A stretch of 64,000 nt of DNA, taken from positions 930,001-994,000 of the forward strand of contig NQOF01000002.1 in assembly GCA_002270465.1 (NCBI GenBank), in the 5' to 3' direction. Shown here in pieces: positions 24,157 through 33,291 of the stretch (its first letter is position 1; each line of letters opens with the position of its first letter). A program made the translations under genes and the position numbers. This DNA is from Blautia hominis (GTDB taxonomy: Bacteria; Bacillota; Clostridia; Lachnospirales; Lachnospiraceae). The notes below the pieces were generated by a model. It saw nothing but the letters and a program-made list of their open reading frames with translations. It ran no database searches and was not told the DNA's origin.

Positions 24157-24423
24157 ATGAAGGACGCATATATCTTATTTAGAAATGAGTACCCCCAGAA
24201 TAAAGAAGAGATTTATTCCCTGATCAAAGAATTTTGCCGCAAACATGATCTATATTATTCCGGCCCGATCACAGGGGATCCTTTGCTGGTGAGGATTGAG
24301 GGAGAAGTGTATACTGTGGATATCAAGGAGGAAAAGGAGGACTCAGGCAGTGCTTACTGGATCATTTATTGTCTGCAGAAAAAGCACTTGTATCTCTTCC
24401 GAAATATTTTAGAGCCGGCTTGA
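24157..24423 (+). CDS. Small protein, possibly DUF4318-like
   Basis: The 88-residue protein begins MKDAYILFRNEYPQNKEEIY and contains GDPLLVRIEGEVYTVDIKEE and AYWIIYCLQKKHLYLF. The order (YP, helix, bound-strand, GEVY-VDI, then a final strand) recalls DUF4318 proteins, whose role is unknown. ATG 24157 is used because AAGGAG lies 7 nt before it; the frame open from 24121 would need a TTG start with no RBS. Its last codons form one arm of the hairpin at 24411-24472. Confidence 0.65.
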   Translation: MKDAYILFRNEYPQNKEEIYSLIKEFCRKHDLYYSGPITGDPLLVRIEGEVYTVDIKEEKEDSGSAYWIIYCLQKKHLYLFRNILEPA

Positions 24424-24472
24424 TATGATCGCCCCTTGTCAAGTAGACAAGGGGCTGATCCATACCGGCTCT
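24411..24472. repeat. Long interrupted hairpin over gene end
   Basis: An outer stem AGAGCCGG/CCGGCTCT (8 bp) encloses an inner stem CCCCTTGTC/GACAAGGGG (9 bp, loop AAGTA). The left arm begins in the last codons of the 88-residue protein. There is no T-run on either side, so it does not look like a simple terminator. It could stabilise the mRNA 3' end. The remaining stretch to 24708 is AT-rich with a likely -10 (TATAAT) at about 24640. Confidence 0.6.
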
Positions 24473-24708
24473 GAAATGAATGTTATGATACCTGAAAGGG
24501 GGTATCAGCAATCGTTTTCCCAATGTTACCTTTATTTTCGACCTCCAAATGTAACAAACCTGTGCACTGGTTTATTATGTATTACGCTTACTATTACGTT
24601 AAAAAAATATAGTATCTATCAAAACCTCTTCTTTTTTAGTATAATAAATTTGAAACGGAAAGAAACATTTTTTTGATTATATGAAGCATTTCAGAAGGGA
24701 TCTACTAC

Positions 24709-25893
24709 ATGATAGAATTAAGCTTAGAACAAATACGGAATTTCAGGCTGTATACCCATCATCTGGACAGGATATTCGCTAAAACGGATATAGAAAAGCT
24801 GGTGGGCGCATGTGGAATGCAGAATACACCGCCCGGTGCCTGGGAAACGGCCCTTTACAATCGCGTACCCGGCTGCAGTTTATCAGAAATGGACGATTTG
24901 CTGTATACAGAGAAATCGCTTCTGCAGGCCTGGAGTCTACGGGGTATCCCTGTTGTATTTCCTATTTCACAGAGCCATATCTTTCTATCCGCCCTTATAG
25001 CGGAGGAGGAAGAACCCTGGATTTATACTTCCGGAATTTCACTGGCGCTTGACTTTCTGCAGATGGATTTTAATGATCTGTTCCGTATATTACAGCAGGT
25101 GATTCCACAGCTTGATGACTGTACGATCATGAGCAAAACCTCTTTAGATCAGACATTGGCAGATTGGATGCTGCCGCTCATTCCTGAAAATAAGCGTGTT
25201 TTGTGGTCACATCCTTCCATGTATGGGAGTCCGGATAAGCAGACTGTGGGAGGCGCTGTTGTTTCCTTTTTGCTTCGGCCGTGTGCCTGGAAAGGATTGG
25301 TCGTTTTCGGAGAGCGCCAGGGAACCAGCCCGATGTTTACATCCTATAAAAATTGGACAGGCAGGTCTCTCATACCGGAAAAAGACGCCTGTAAAGAGTT
25401 GGTACGGAAATACCTTCACTGTTATGGACCGGCAAACGTCAATCATTTTGTGAGCTGGCTTGGGTGCTCCGGAAAACAGGGGCGCCGTATGTGGAATACG
25501 GTTTCCGAGGAGATGGAACCTGTTTCCGCTCTTGGTAAAAAGGCCTATATTCTTTCATCCGACAAGGAACGTTTACTTCAACCGGATTCCCCGGAAAGAG
25601 AACTGCTTCTTCTCGGCGGACACGATCCTTTTCTTGATCAGCGCGACAGGGAGGTCCTTCAGCCTGACAAAACACTGCATAAACAAATCTGGAAGTTGGT
25701 AACCAATCCCGGTGCTGTTTTGTACCGCGGAGAGATCATCGGGATCTGGAACGCCAAAAAGAAAAAGAACGGCATAGAAATCACCATAACTCTGTGGAAA
25801 TCCATTCCTGACAGACCGTGTCTTCATGCTCTTGCGGAAGCATATGCAGCCTTCCGCCAGATAAGATTATTGGGGGTTGAAATAATGACCTGA
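24709..25893 (+). CDS. Winged-helix AlkX/YcaQ-like DNA-binding protein
   Basis: The 394-residue protein matches the HTH_42 (DUF1006) superfamily, which includes the AlkX, AlkZ and YcaQ DNA glycosylases. It opens with SLEQIRNFRLYTHHLDRIF, then YNRVPGCSLSEMDDLLY and the central LVRKYLHCYGPANVNHFVSW, typical of the tandem winged helices. The C-terminus (GGHDPFLDQRDREVLQ, GAVLYRGEIIGIWNAKKKKN) is the beta-barrel part. I could not place a clear QxQ/QxD catalytic motif, so activity is uncertain. AAGGGA precedes the ATG. It is monocistronic. Confidence 0.78.
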   Translation: MIELSLEQIRNFRLYTHHLDRIFAKTDIEKLVGACGMQNTPPGAWETALYNRVPGCSLSEMDDLLYTEKSLLQAWSLRGIPVVFPISQSHIFLSALIAEEEEPWIYTSGISLALDFLQMDFNDLFRILQQVIPQLDDCTIMSKTSLDQTLADWMLPLIPENKRVLWSHPSMYGSPDKQTVGGAVVSFLLRPCAWKGLVVFGERQGTSPMFTSYKNWTGRSLIPEKDACKELVRKYLHCYGPANVNHFVSWLGCSGKQGRRMWNTVSEEMEPVSALGKKAYILSSDKERLLQPDSPERELLLLGGHDPFLDQRDREVLQPDKTLHKQIWKLVTNPGAVLYRGEIIGIWNAKKKKNGIEITITLWKSIPDRPCLHALAEAYAAFRQIRLLGVEIMT

Positions 25894-26072
25894 CCTTGTA
25901 AACGCCGTATGGTAGAAATATATTCAGTCCCTTTACAGGGCAAAACCCATACAGGATTACCCCTTATGCTGGGATTTGCTTTGCTGCAGAAGATTTAAAT
26001 GGGAGTTCTTATAGTCCATACCGTAAATGTACGGACCTTCTGATATGATATGGATAAACAAAGCTGCACATA

Positions 26073-26104
26073 AAAAGCATGGCCGCATAAGTGACCATGC
26101 TTTT
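26073..26104. terminator. Bidirectional terminator
   Basis: The stem AAAAGCATGG / CCATGCTTTT with a 12-nt loop sits between the convergent AlkX-like and HAD genes. A/T runs on both sides suit both directions. Confidence 0.8.
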
Positions 26105-26134
26105 ACCTGTATGACAGCCTTTTGGCCAAACATT

Positions 26135-26815
26135 TCACAGAAATTCAATTTCATTCAAATCATGTATCAGATAATCAATCTTCACATTTGTATTGTTTTC
26201 TTTGTCCTTGGGATTATACCAGCAGCAGCGGATCTGCGCATTGTTTCCCCCCTGCATATCACTGGTCAGGGAATCTCCCACGATAAGGACGTCCTTCTTC
26301 TCATGAGGACCTATCTGTTTCCATACATGATCAAAAAATCTGATATCCGGCTTTTCAAAGCCTATTTGGTCGGAAATAAAAACATCGTCAAAAATAACAT
26401 CTAAACCCGACTTTTCAAGTTTTCGTTTCTGAGCCACATAGGTACCATTTGTAACCGCATATTGCTTAACGCTTCCTTTCAGTCTCTCCAGCAGACACTT
26501 GCTGTTATCGTTAAAAAACACCTGGTCACCCAAACGCATTTGATACTCCGCGTTAAACCCTTTGGCATCCTCAAAGCAAATCTGTTCTTTTTGAAAAAAC
26601 TCTGTGAACCGGTCGAGTAATACCTGTTCTTTTGTAATTTCTCCGGTCTCCAGACGTTTCCAATAACTTTTGTTTATTTCCGCATATCTGGAGATCATGG
26701 CATCTGTGCAGTCATTCAGATTAAATTTCGCAAAACACTTCCGCAATGCATACTTTTCTGATCTGTCAAAATCAAGCAGTGTTCCGTCTACATCCCATAA
26801 GATCACTTTAAACAT
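26135..26815 (-). CDS. HAD-family nucleotidase, YjjG type
   Basis: The 226-residue protein is a HAD phosphatase. Motif I is ILWDVDGTLLDF (nucleophile Asp at about residue 8), motif II is YAVTNGTYVAQK, and motif III/IV run through KPDIRFFDHVW to VLIVGDSLTSDMQGG. The cap and LDRFTEFFQ segment fit the YjjG subfamily of house-cleaning pyrimidine 5'-nucleotidases. ATG 26815 is preferred because CGGAGA lies 7 nt before it and it is the natural start of the strand. It shares its direction with the nitrilase-like gene 29 bp upstream. Confidence 0.85.
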   Translation of the reverse strand: MFKVILWDVDGTLLDFDRSEKYALRKCFAKFNLNDCTDAMISRYAEINKSYWKRLETGEITKEQVLLDRFTEFFQKEQICFEDAKGFNAEYQMRLGDQVFFNDNSKCLLERLKGSVKQYAVTNGTYVAQKRKLEKSGLDVIFDDVFISDQIGFEKPDIRFFDHVWKQIGPHEKKDVLIVGDSLTSDMQGGNNAQIRCCWYNPKDKENNTNVKIDYLIHDLNEIEFL

Positions 26816-26844
26816 TATCATTCTCCGTTTTTTATATTGTAAGG

Positions 26845-27723
26845 CTATTTCCTGTAACATTCCCTGATGAAGGGTTCCTCTATAAGTTCAGAAATAAGCA
26901 GACCATATTTTCGGGGATGGCGGAATGCATTGCCGTGGACTTCATGTTTCCTGTAGGCACGGATTTCCTCTATCGGGAAATCAGCCAGATAAATCCCTTC
27001 CCGTTCCCCTGCTTCCAAAATCAGTGTATCTCTTGAACCGGGCTGCCCCTCCCTGTACGCAATGCCGTCGAAAGCCGTTGAATGCCCGTTGCAGTCAGGT
27101 TTTCCATAAGGATAATTGACGGTGGCTATTCCCGTCATATTTTCGTAAGCTCTTGCCCGAAGCTGGGAAATGCGGTTGATTTCCATGGGACAAGCATTGG
27201 GAACCAGAATAATTTCAGCTCCTTTCAGCATGAGAATCCTGGCGCTTTCCGGGAACTCCCTGTCATAACAGATCATGGCTCCAACCTTAACCCTGCCCTG
27301 CTCCGTATCCAAATCCGCAGTATAAAAATCATCTCCTGCCGTCAGCCTGCACTCATCCCCAAAATCGCAGGTATGTACCTTGGCATACTTTAAGACGCAG
27401 CTGCCAAAACGGTCAAACAGGCAGATCGTGTTGCGGGGCAGTGGCTCAAACGTTTCAAGAAATGTGATACCCACAGCCATGTGCAGCTCTTTGGCAAGTT
27501 CACCGAAGGTACGGACAAATTCACTGTCAGAAGACACGGCCGCCGCCCTTAACTCCTCTGTATCTTCCGGAATATGGTAGCCGCTGCTCCACATTTCCGG
27601 GAACAAAGCAATATCCGCTCCCATAGCTTTAGCTTTCCTGCAGGAATCCATGCCCTTTTTCATGTTTCCTTCCAGAGTGTTCTCCGGCAATAACTGTAGT
27701 AATGCTACTTTTAAACTTTTCAT
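26845..27723 (-). CDS. Carbon-nitrogen hydrolase (nitrilase superfamily)
   Basis: The 292-residue protein carries the Glu-Lys-Cys triad of amidases and nitrilases: FPEMWSSGYHIP (Glu near 43), YAKVHTCDFG (Lys near 115) and AMICYDREFPES (Cys near 151). It is expected to hydrolyse a C-N bond of a small amide in the cytosol. The C-terminal RAYRKHEVHGNAFRHPRKYG matches the branch of carbon-nitrogen hydrolases that includes N-carbamoyl-type enzymes. Start 27723 is favoured because AAGGAA lies about 10 nt before it; the ATG three codons upstream overlaps that site. Confidence 0.88.
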   Translation of the reverse strand: MKSLKVALLQLLPENTLEGNMKKGMDSCRKAKAMGADIALFPEMWSSGYHIPEDTEELRAAAVSSDSEFVRTFGELAKELHMAVGITFLETFEPLPRNTICLFDRFGSCVLKYAKVHTCDFGDECRLTAGDDFYTADLDTEQGRVKVGAMICYDREFPESARILMLKGAEIILVPNACPMEINRISQLRARAYENMTGIATVNYPYGKPDCNGHSTAFDGIAYREGQPGSRDTLILEAGEREGIYLADFPIEEIRAYRKHEVHGNAFRHPRKYGLLISELIEEPFIRECYRK

Positions 27724-27737
27724 TTCAACCATTTTCC

Positions 27738-28250
27738 TTATAAATCTGTTCTAGTTACATAGATATTTTTAGTATTATTCAATACCCCTGCTAACACAGC
27801 TCCATTATTTTTAAATATTTTATTGGAGGCCATGTTATCCACATGCACAAAAGACTTCACCTCCGTGTAGCCAAGGGATTTACATATCTCAATGATTTTG
27901 CCAAACAAAATATTGCCATACCCTTTCCCACGGTGTTGTTTTGCTATCCCATACCCAAAATTTCCGACACCTTGTTTTTCTAAAAATACACTTGAATGAT
28001 GGCGTATTCTGGCTATCCCTACCGGCTGTCCATCCGCATAAAGAAAATATGTAGTTTGTGGGATAAAGTTCTCAGGCAGATTTTGTGACTTGGAGTAATC
28101 GTCCTGCTCGATCAGCCATTTCTTATAGTCATTAAATGAGATACCATATACTTCATTTGGAAAACCATTTTCATGACTGCCTATATCCTGAAGCATCTGA
28201 TATTCTGCAATCCCGTTTTGAACCGAAAGCTGTTTAAATTCCATTTCCAT
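27738..28250 (-). CDS. GNAT-family N-acetyltransferase
   Basis: The 170-residue protein has the GNAT core GIAKQHRGKGYGNILFGKII (Q/R-x-x-G-x-G/A acetyl-CoA loop at about 105-124) and SNKIFKNNGAVLAGVL as the final helix and strand. It should acetylate a small amine or peptide end. ATG 28250 follows AGGAGA by 7 nt. It lies 15 bp before the nitrilase-family gene on the same strand, so it probably shares its transcript. Confidence 0.85.
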   Translation of the reverse strand: MEMEFKQLSVQNGIAEYQMLQDIGSHENGFPNEVYGISFNDYKKWLIEQDDYSKSQNLPENFIPQTTYFLYADGQPVGIARIRHHSSVFLEKQGVGNFGYGIAKQHRGKGYGNILFGKIIEICKSLGYTEVKSFVHVDNMASNKIFKNNGAVLAGVLNNTKNIYVTRTDL

Positions 28251-28320
28251 ATACACTTCTCCTATACATCCAGATCATAACATCATCCCCATAGTTGTAT
28301 TTCAGCCGTTTATAAAACTT

Positions 28321-28857
28321 TCAAATACGCTGCAAAACCTTCTCATATAATCTGAACCAATCCAGTCCGTACTTTCCAAGACCTAGATCAACCGTTGCTA
28401 TATATTGATACCCGCATTGTTCGTATAATTTAATTGCAGGTATATTGTTTTCATAGACATCTAAGCGGATCGCTTTCATATGATTCTGCATCCCAAGGCA
28501 TTCGGCAAAATCCATCAATCGGGTGCCGATTCCTGACTTTGTATAATTCGGATGCACTACAAACGTATGTATCACATATACAAGGCTATAATCTCCATCA
28601 AATTGCCATTGAGCGCTGTCATAGCCTTTCTCCGGCGTATGGCTTAATATTATAGAACCTACAATTTTATTGTCTATTTTGGCAATAAATAGAGCGTTAT
28701 TATCAATTCCCACTATGGCATCTTCCCGTATTGGGTACACGCCCTTTTTCCATCCGGGATAATTAATGCCCATTTCCAAAGCTTCATTAACCTCATTATA
28801 TAAGTGCTCTATTTCATCTAAATCACTGTAAGTACCACGTTCAATCAATAATTCCAT
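28321..28857 (-). CDS. GNAT-family N-acetyltransferase
   Basis: The 178-residue protein is a second, distinct GNAT: HTFVVHPNYTKSGIGTRLMD contains the acetyl-CoA loop, and RLDVYENNIPAIKLYEQCGY is the conserved closing segment. The family resembles N-terminal or small-molecule acetyltransferases of Clostridia. ATG 28857 is chosen over a GTG at 28890 because it agrees with the natural fold boundary; the RBS is weak. It lies 71 bp upstream of the other GNAT on the same strand. Confidence 0.83.
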   Translation of the reverse strand: MELLIERGTYSDLDEIEHLYNEVNEALEMGINYPGWKKGVYPIREDAIVGIDNNALFIAKIDNKIVGSIILSHTPEKGYDSAQWQFDGDYSLVYVIHTFVVHPNYTKSGIGTRLMDFAECLGMQNHMKAIRLDVYENNIPAIKLYEQCGYQYIATVDLGLGKYGLDWFRLYEKVLQRI

Positions 28858-29041
28858 GCTCTTTCGCTCATCCTTTCTTATGTGTTCCACGCAATTCTAT
28901 TTTTAAGTTTCTCGATCGCCCGGACAACTAAGTTTACTGTTCTGTGAGTCATACCCAACAGGCCCTCGGATTTCTATCATATTCTGCCATCTCCTTTCAT
29001 AGATTGTTCTATCAAACTTCCTTTTAAAGGAGCAGCCATAT

Positions 29042-29599
29042 ATGAATAATTGCGGCAGCAGTAAAAATGAATGTAACAATAATGAAAAAGACACAGCCGA
29101 AAGCGAAGAGATCTTTGCCTCTCAAAAGCCATACCCACCCGTATGTATAACTGAGAGAAATTGTACATATGGACGTATGATGCTGGATAATATAGGGGGC
29201 GCCAATTCGGAAATGTCTGCGGTAAGCCTCTATCTTTACAACAATCTTCTGTTGGATCTTGACAAATATCTGTCTTATGTTTTCCATAAGATCAGTATTG
29301 TGGAAATGCATCATTTGGAAATATTCGGACAGCTTGCCAGACTAAACGGAGAAAATCCAAGGCTTTGGACGCACAGAGGGAACAAAATGCAGTATTGGTC
29401 ACCCTGCTGCAATCGCTATCCCACGGAGTTAAAGCCGCTGCTTATAAATGCACTGGAAGGCGAAAAGAAAGCCGTACAAAAATACACCATGCAATGTGAA
29501 CATATTAAAGATGTCCATATAGTAAAATGCCTGAAACGCATTATTTTAGATGAAGAACTGCATATTGAAATCTTTGAAAGTCTTTGTAAAAAATACTAA
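29042..29599 (+). CDS. Ferritin-like di-metal protein
   Basis: The 185-residue protein has a polar 40-residue N-terminus (MNNCGSSKNECNNNEKDTAE) and then a four-helix ferritin-like domain. Metal ligands are visible as paired Glu/His sites: NSEMSAVSLYLYNN, IVEMHHLEIFGQLA, ALEGEKKAVQKYTM and DEELHIEIFESL. The motif RNCTYGRMMLDNIGGANSEM is typical of ferritin-family proteins in Lachnospiraceae related to Mn catalases. It may handle iron, manganese or peroxide. AAAGGAG precedes the ATG. It is a single gene divergent from the GNATs. Confidence 0.82.
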   Translation: MNNCGSSKNECNNNEKDTAESEEIFASQKPYPPVCITERNCTYGRMMLDNIGGANSEMSAVSLYLYNNLLLDLDKYLSYVFHKISIVEMHHLEIFGQLARLNGENPRLWTHRGNKMQYWSPCCNRYPTELKPLLINALEGEKKAVQKYTMQCEHIKDVHIVKCLKRIILDEELHIEIFESLCKKY

Positions 29600-29631
29600 A
29601 TGTACCGCTGCATCCAGCAGAAATAGGTCTG

Positions 29632-30111
29632 TCATTTGTGATATGAATGCCCATTGATGATCCGGCAACTCCTGTAAATCTGTTCCAGCAGTACCACCCG
29701 CATAAGCTGGTGCGGAAAAGTCATTTTGGAAAAACTAAGGGCAAAATCAGAACGTTTCTGCACCTCTTTACAAAGTCCAATGGAGCCGCCGATGACGAAC
29801 GTGATGTGGCTTTTTCCCTGGATACCCAGACTCTCTATTTTTTTGGAGAGTTCAACAGAATCCAGCATCTTTCCATTGATCTCCAATGTGATCACATAGG
29901 AATCCTCCCGGATGCATTTCAGGATGCGCTCCCCCTCTTTTTGGCGGATATTCTCCTCCAGTGTTTCACTGGCGGCATCCGGGGTCTTCTCATCTGCCAC
30001 TTCCAGGATTTCAAGCTTACAATATTTGCTCAAACGTTTTGTATATTCCGCAATAGCGTCTCGATAAAATTTCTCTTTGATTTTTCCAACCGTCAGCACA
30101 GTGATTTTCAT
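29632..30111 (-). CDS. rlmH: 23S rRNA m3-pseudouridine-1915 methyltransferase
   Basis: The 159-residue enzyme of the SPOUT class methylates pseudouridine 1915 of 23S rRNA using S-adenosylmethionine. The start MKITVLTVGKIKEKFYRDAI, the glycine loop FVIGGSIGLCKEV (about 105-117) and the C-terminal knot LLEQIYRSCRIINGHSYHK are all standard. Setting the start at 30111 gives exactly the 159 residues usual for RlmH, and its ATGA overlaps the stop of the AlkD-like gene, so the two are translationally coupled. Confidence 0.96.
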   Translation of the reverse strand: MKITVLTVGKIKEKFYRDAIAEYTKRLSKYCKLEILEVADEKTPDAASETLEENIRQKEGERILKCIREDSYVITLEINGKMLDSVELSKKIESLGIQGKSHITFVIGGSIGLCKEVQKRSDFALSFSKMTFPHQLMRVVLLEQIYRSCRIINGHSYHK

Positions 30112-30803
30112 TTGCCGGATTCCTCCCGCTTCCATTTCAAAAGTTTGTCTTTCTCCTCTTTAGAGACCCGGTAGGACTCTCTGATCTTCTGGATGGATTT
30201 ATTGTGTGTAAAAGTATCCATAGTATCCGTCTGCAGAAACAGTGTCGTTTTTTCCGGGAACTTGATATAACACACAGACACGGCCCAGGCAGCTGCCATC
30301 TGCACATAATAGGCATCGCTGTTTATATGGTTCAATCTATCCAGGAGACGGTCTATGTACTCTTCTGTCACAAAATGGTTCAGCATGGACACCAGGGCAA
30401 AACGGATTTCATATTCATGTTTCGAGTCCAGAAACCGTTCCAGAAATGCAAACCAGTAGGAAGTATCCTTTCTCATAAACTTGTAAGTGACACAGCTGCA
30501 GTCACAAATTGCCCAGTTATTGATTTTAGGAACAAAATCCTTCAATGCCTGGGTCTGTTTTTCCCGATCCATTTTCGCATATCCAATTACAATACCTTTC
30601 AGCATCAGCTCCTCATAACAGGTATCATCCGCTTTTTCCAAAAATTCCGTAATATCTTCTTTTGCAATCTTCTTTGCCATTTCCCGGAGCTTTGGCATTC
30701 GGACCCCCATCATTGTAGTCAGGCCCGGAACCAGGGACTCTTGAAAATTTTTGTATTTCGCATCAGCAGACTGCCGCAGTTCTTCTCTTATTGCCTCGAT
30801 CAT
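30108..30803 (-). CDS. AlkD-like DNA alkylation repair protein
   Basis: The 231-residue protein is built of HEAT-like helical repeats in the DNA alkylation repair (AlkD) family. Hallmarks are GVRMPKLREMAKKIAKED near the N-terminus, the central NWAICDCSCVTYKFMRKD, and WAVSVCYIKFPEKTTLFLQ. AlkD-type enzymes remove alkylated bases by flipping the backbone rather than the base. It sits upstream of rlmH with a 4-bp overlap. Confidence 0.88.
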   Translation of the reverse strand: MIEAIREELRQSADAKYKNFQESLVPGLTTMMGVRMPKLREMAKKIAKEDITEFLEKADDTCYEELMLKGIVIGYAKMDREKQTQALKDFVPKINNWAICDCSCVTYKFMRKDTSYWFAFLERFLDSKHEYEIRFALVSMLNHFVTEEYIDRLLDRLNHINSDAYYVQMAAAWAVSVCYIKFPEKTTLFLQTDTMDTFTHNKSIQKIRESYRVSKEEKDKLLKWKREESGK

Positions 30804-30844
30804 GATCTCCCTCGTGTTTTACAAAATCGCTTCCATATAGTTGC

Positions 30845-30874
30845 AAAAAGAGCCGCCACGTCCGGTGACGGCTC
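30845..30874 (-). terminator. Terminator of nfnAB
   Basis: The stem GAGCCGTCAC / GTGGCGGCTC (read on the minus strand, one G-T pair or mismatch) is followed by TTTTTG, 14 bp beyond the nfnB stop. Confidence 0.88.
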
Positions 30875-30887
30875 CCTATATGCTTAA

Positions 30888-32282
30888 TTAATTATTTTTT
30901 CCTTTGATAAATTCATCAATTCCCTGTGCTGCTGCTTTACCTGCACCCATAGCCAGGATAACCGTAGCAGCGCCTGTTACAGCGTCACCGCCGGCGTAAA
31001 CACCGTCTTTGGTCGTCTTGCCGTTTTCTTCATCAGCGATGATACATTTTCTCTTGTTTGTATCAAGACCGATGGTGGTGGTGGAGATCAGCGGGTTCGG
31101 GGAAGTTCCCAGAGACATGATAACAGTATCCAGTTCCATCTCGAACTCGGAATCCGGAATCTCTACCGGGCGTCTTCTTCCGGATGCATCAGGCTCACCC
31201 AGTTCCATGCGGACGCACTTCATACCTTTTACCCAGCCGTTTTCATCTGCCAGGATCTCTGTCGGATTACACAGAAGGTCAAAAATGATGCCTTCTTCTT
31301 TTGCATGATGTACTTCTTCTGCTCTTGCAGGAAGCTCTGCTTCACTTCTTCTATATACAATATGTACTTCAGCGCCCAGACGAAGTGCTGTTCTTGCTGC
31401 ATCCATTGCAACATTTCCACCGCCTACAACAGCCACTTTTTTGCCCATTTTAATGGGGGTATCATGGTCATCGCGGAACGCTTTCATCAGGTTGCTTCTT
31501 GTCAGATATTCATTGGCAGAGAACACACCGTTGCTGATCTCACCCGGAATTCCCATGAACATAGGAAGTCCTGCGCCGGAACCGATGAATACCGCTTCAA
31601 AGCCTTCATTTTCCATAAGTTCATCAATCGTGGTGGATTTTCCGATGATAACGTTTGTCTCAACCTTAACGCCTAAGGCTTTTACATTTTCAACTTCCAT
31701 TTTTACGACTTTGTCTTTCGGAAGACGGAACTCGGGAATACCGTATACCAAAACACCGCCCGGCTGATGAAGGGCTTCAAAGATAGTCACATCATAACCC
31801 ATCTTTGCCAGATCGCCTGCACAAGTAAGGCCTGCAGGTCCGGCACCGATCACTGCCACTTTATGTCCGTTTTTCTCCTTGGGAGGTTCCGGTTTGATTC
31901 CGTTTTCTTTTGCCCAGTCAGCAACAAAACGTTCCAGTTTACCAATGGAAACCGGCTCGCCTTTGATACCGCGGATACACAGGCCTTCACACTGTGTTTC
32001 CTGAGGGCAGACACGTCCGCAGACTGCCGGAAGGGCACTGGACTGTCCGATCACTTTGAACGCTTCTTCAAAGTTACCTTCTTTCACTTCTTTGATGAAT
32101 CCCGGAATATCAATATTTACGGGACATCCTTTGATACATTTGGCATTTTTACAGGTCAGGCAGCGGGCTGCTTCTTCCATTGCCTCTTCTTTGTTATATC
32201 CATAGCAAACTTCTTCAAAGTTTGTTGCTCTCACTTTTGGGTCCTGCTCTCTTACAGGAACTTTCTTTAATACATCACCCAT
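30888..32282 (-). CDS. nfnB: NfnB / GltD-like NADPH oxidoreductase subunit
   Basis: The 464-residue flavoprotein has an N-terminal domain with two [4Fe-4S] sets: C41, C44, C49, C53 in CLTCKNAKCIKGCP and C88, C92, C98, C102 in CGRVCPQETQCEGLC. Two Rossmann folds follow: VAVIGAGPAGLTCAGDLAKM binds FAD and KVAVVGGGNVAMDAARTALR binds NADPH. It resembles the glutamate synthase small subunit, but the partner gene is NfnA-like and no large glutamate synthase gene is near. So the bifurcating NADH-dependent ferredoxin:NADP oxidoreductase is the best reading. Its ATG shares a base with the nfnA stop. Confidence 0.88.
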   Translation of the reverse strand: MGDVLKKVPVREQDPKVRATNFEEVCYGYNKEEAMEEAARCLTCKNAKCIKGCPVNIDIPGFIKEVKEGNFEEAFKVIGQSSALPAVCGRVCPQETQCEGLCIRGIKGEPVSIGKLERFVADWAKENGIKPEPPKEKNGHKVAVIGAGPAGLTCAGDLAKMGYDVTIFEALHQPGGVLVYGIPEFRLPKDKVVKMEVENVKALGVKVETNVIIGKSTTIDELMENEGFEAVFIGSGAGLPMFMGIPGEISNGVFSANEYLTRSNLMKAFRDDHDTPIKMGKKVAVVGGGNVAMDAARTALRLGAEVHIVYRRSEAELPARAEEVHHAKEEGIIFDLLCNPTEILADENGWVKGMKCVRMELGEPDASGRRRPVEIPDSEFEMELDTVIMSLGTSPNPLISTTTIGLDTNKRKCIIADEENGKTTKDGVYAGGDAVTGAATVILAMGAGKAAAQGIDEFIKGKNN

Positions 32283-33169
32283 TATTCGTCACCTCCGCAG
32301 TTTCCGCATCCGCCGTGATGGGTGTCCCCCTCACGAAGTTTTAATAATGCTCTTCCTTCTTCTGTCTTGTACATCTGCTGTCTCTTCATTGCCAGATCCC
32401 AATCAATCAGATGACCGTCAAATTCAGGACCGTCCACGCAGGCGAATTTCACTTCGCCGCCGACGATAACACGGCAGGCTCCGCACATACCGGTTCCGTC
32501 AACCATGATCGGGTTCATGGAAACAATAGTGGGCAGGTTCAGTTTTTTAGTTGTCAGGCAGCAGAACTTCATCATGATCATTGGTCCGATGGCAATACAT
32601 TTTGTATAAGACTTGCCTTCAGCAGTCAGATCCTCGATCACTTTTGTTACCATTCCGTGACGTCCATATGTACCATCATCTGTGGTGATGTATAAATTAC
32701 CTGCTACTTCTTCCATTTCTTTTTCCAGGATGATCAGGTCTTTTGTCTTAGCACCCACAATGACATCAGCCTCAATGCCGTGCTCGTGCAGCCATTTTAC
32801 CTGCGGATATACCGGTGCGGTTCCTACGCCGCCGGCTACAAATAAAAGTCTTTCTTTCTTTAACTCTTCCAGATCTTCATTTACAAATTCAGATGGACAT
32901 CCTAACGGACCTACGAAATCTTCAAAGAAATCTCCTGTCTGCATTTTAGCGAATTTTTCCGTGGAAGCACCTATCGGCTGGAATACGATCGTAACAGTTC
33001 CTGCCTCTCTGTCATAATCACAGATAGTAAGCGGAATTCTCTCCCCTGCATCGTCCTTTTTCACGATGACGAACTGTCCGGGCTCACAGTGTTTTGCAAC
33101 CCTTGGTGCGTCAACAACCATGAGATAAACTATCTCATTAAGCTTTTCTGCTTTCAGAATCTTGTACAT
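32282..33169 (-). CDS. nfnA: NfnA / DHODH electron-transfer-like subunit
   Basis: The 295-residue protein is a ferredoxin-reductase-like subunit. The FAD part includes EPGQFVIVKKDDAGERIPLT, the NAD part LLFVAGGVGTAPVYPQVKWL, and the [2Fe-2S] site DGTGMCGACRVIVGGEVKFA with a following C. The tail carries HHGGCGNCGGDE, an extra Cys pair of uncertain use. Together with NfnB it would couple NADH and reduced ferredoxin to make NADPH. It is the first gene of the operon, with a promoter at 33226-33254 and AGGAGG before the ATG. Confidence 0.9.
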   Translation of the reverse strand: MYKILKAEKLNEIVYLMVVDAPRVAKHCEPGQFVIVKKDDAGERIPLTICDYDREAGTVTIVFQPIGASTEKFAKMQTGDFFEDFVGPLGCPSEFVNEDLEELKKERLLFVAGGVGTAPVYPQVKWLHEHGIEADVIVGAKTKDLIILEKEMEEVAGNLYITTDDGTYGRHGMVTKVIEDLTAEGKSYTKCIAIGPMIMMKFCCLTTKKLNLPTIVSMNPIMVDGTGMCGACRVIVGGEVKFACVDGPEFDGHLIDWDLAMKRQQMYKTEEGRALLKLREGDTHHGGCGNCGGDE

Positions 33170-33225
33170 AATGTCCTCCTCACAACTCCAAATATGGTAA
33201 TTCTATTGCTATAGTCGCTCTTTTT

Positions 33226-33254
33226 AGTATAGAGCAAAATGAACAAAAATTCAA
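33226..33254 (-). promoter_or_regulatory. Promoter of nfnAB
   Basis: Minus-strand TTGAAT (33249-33254), 17-bp spacer, TATACT (33226-33231), about 57 bp upstream of nfnA. Confidence 0.7.
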
Positions 33255-33291
33255 TCCGAATTTTAGAAAAATTTCCAATTTACTTTATAAA

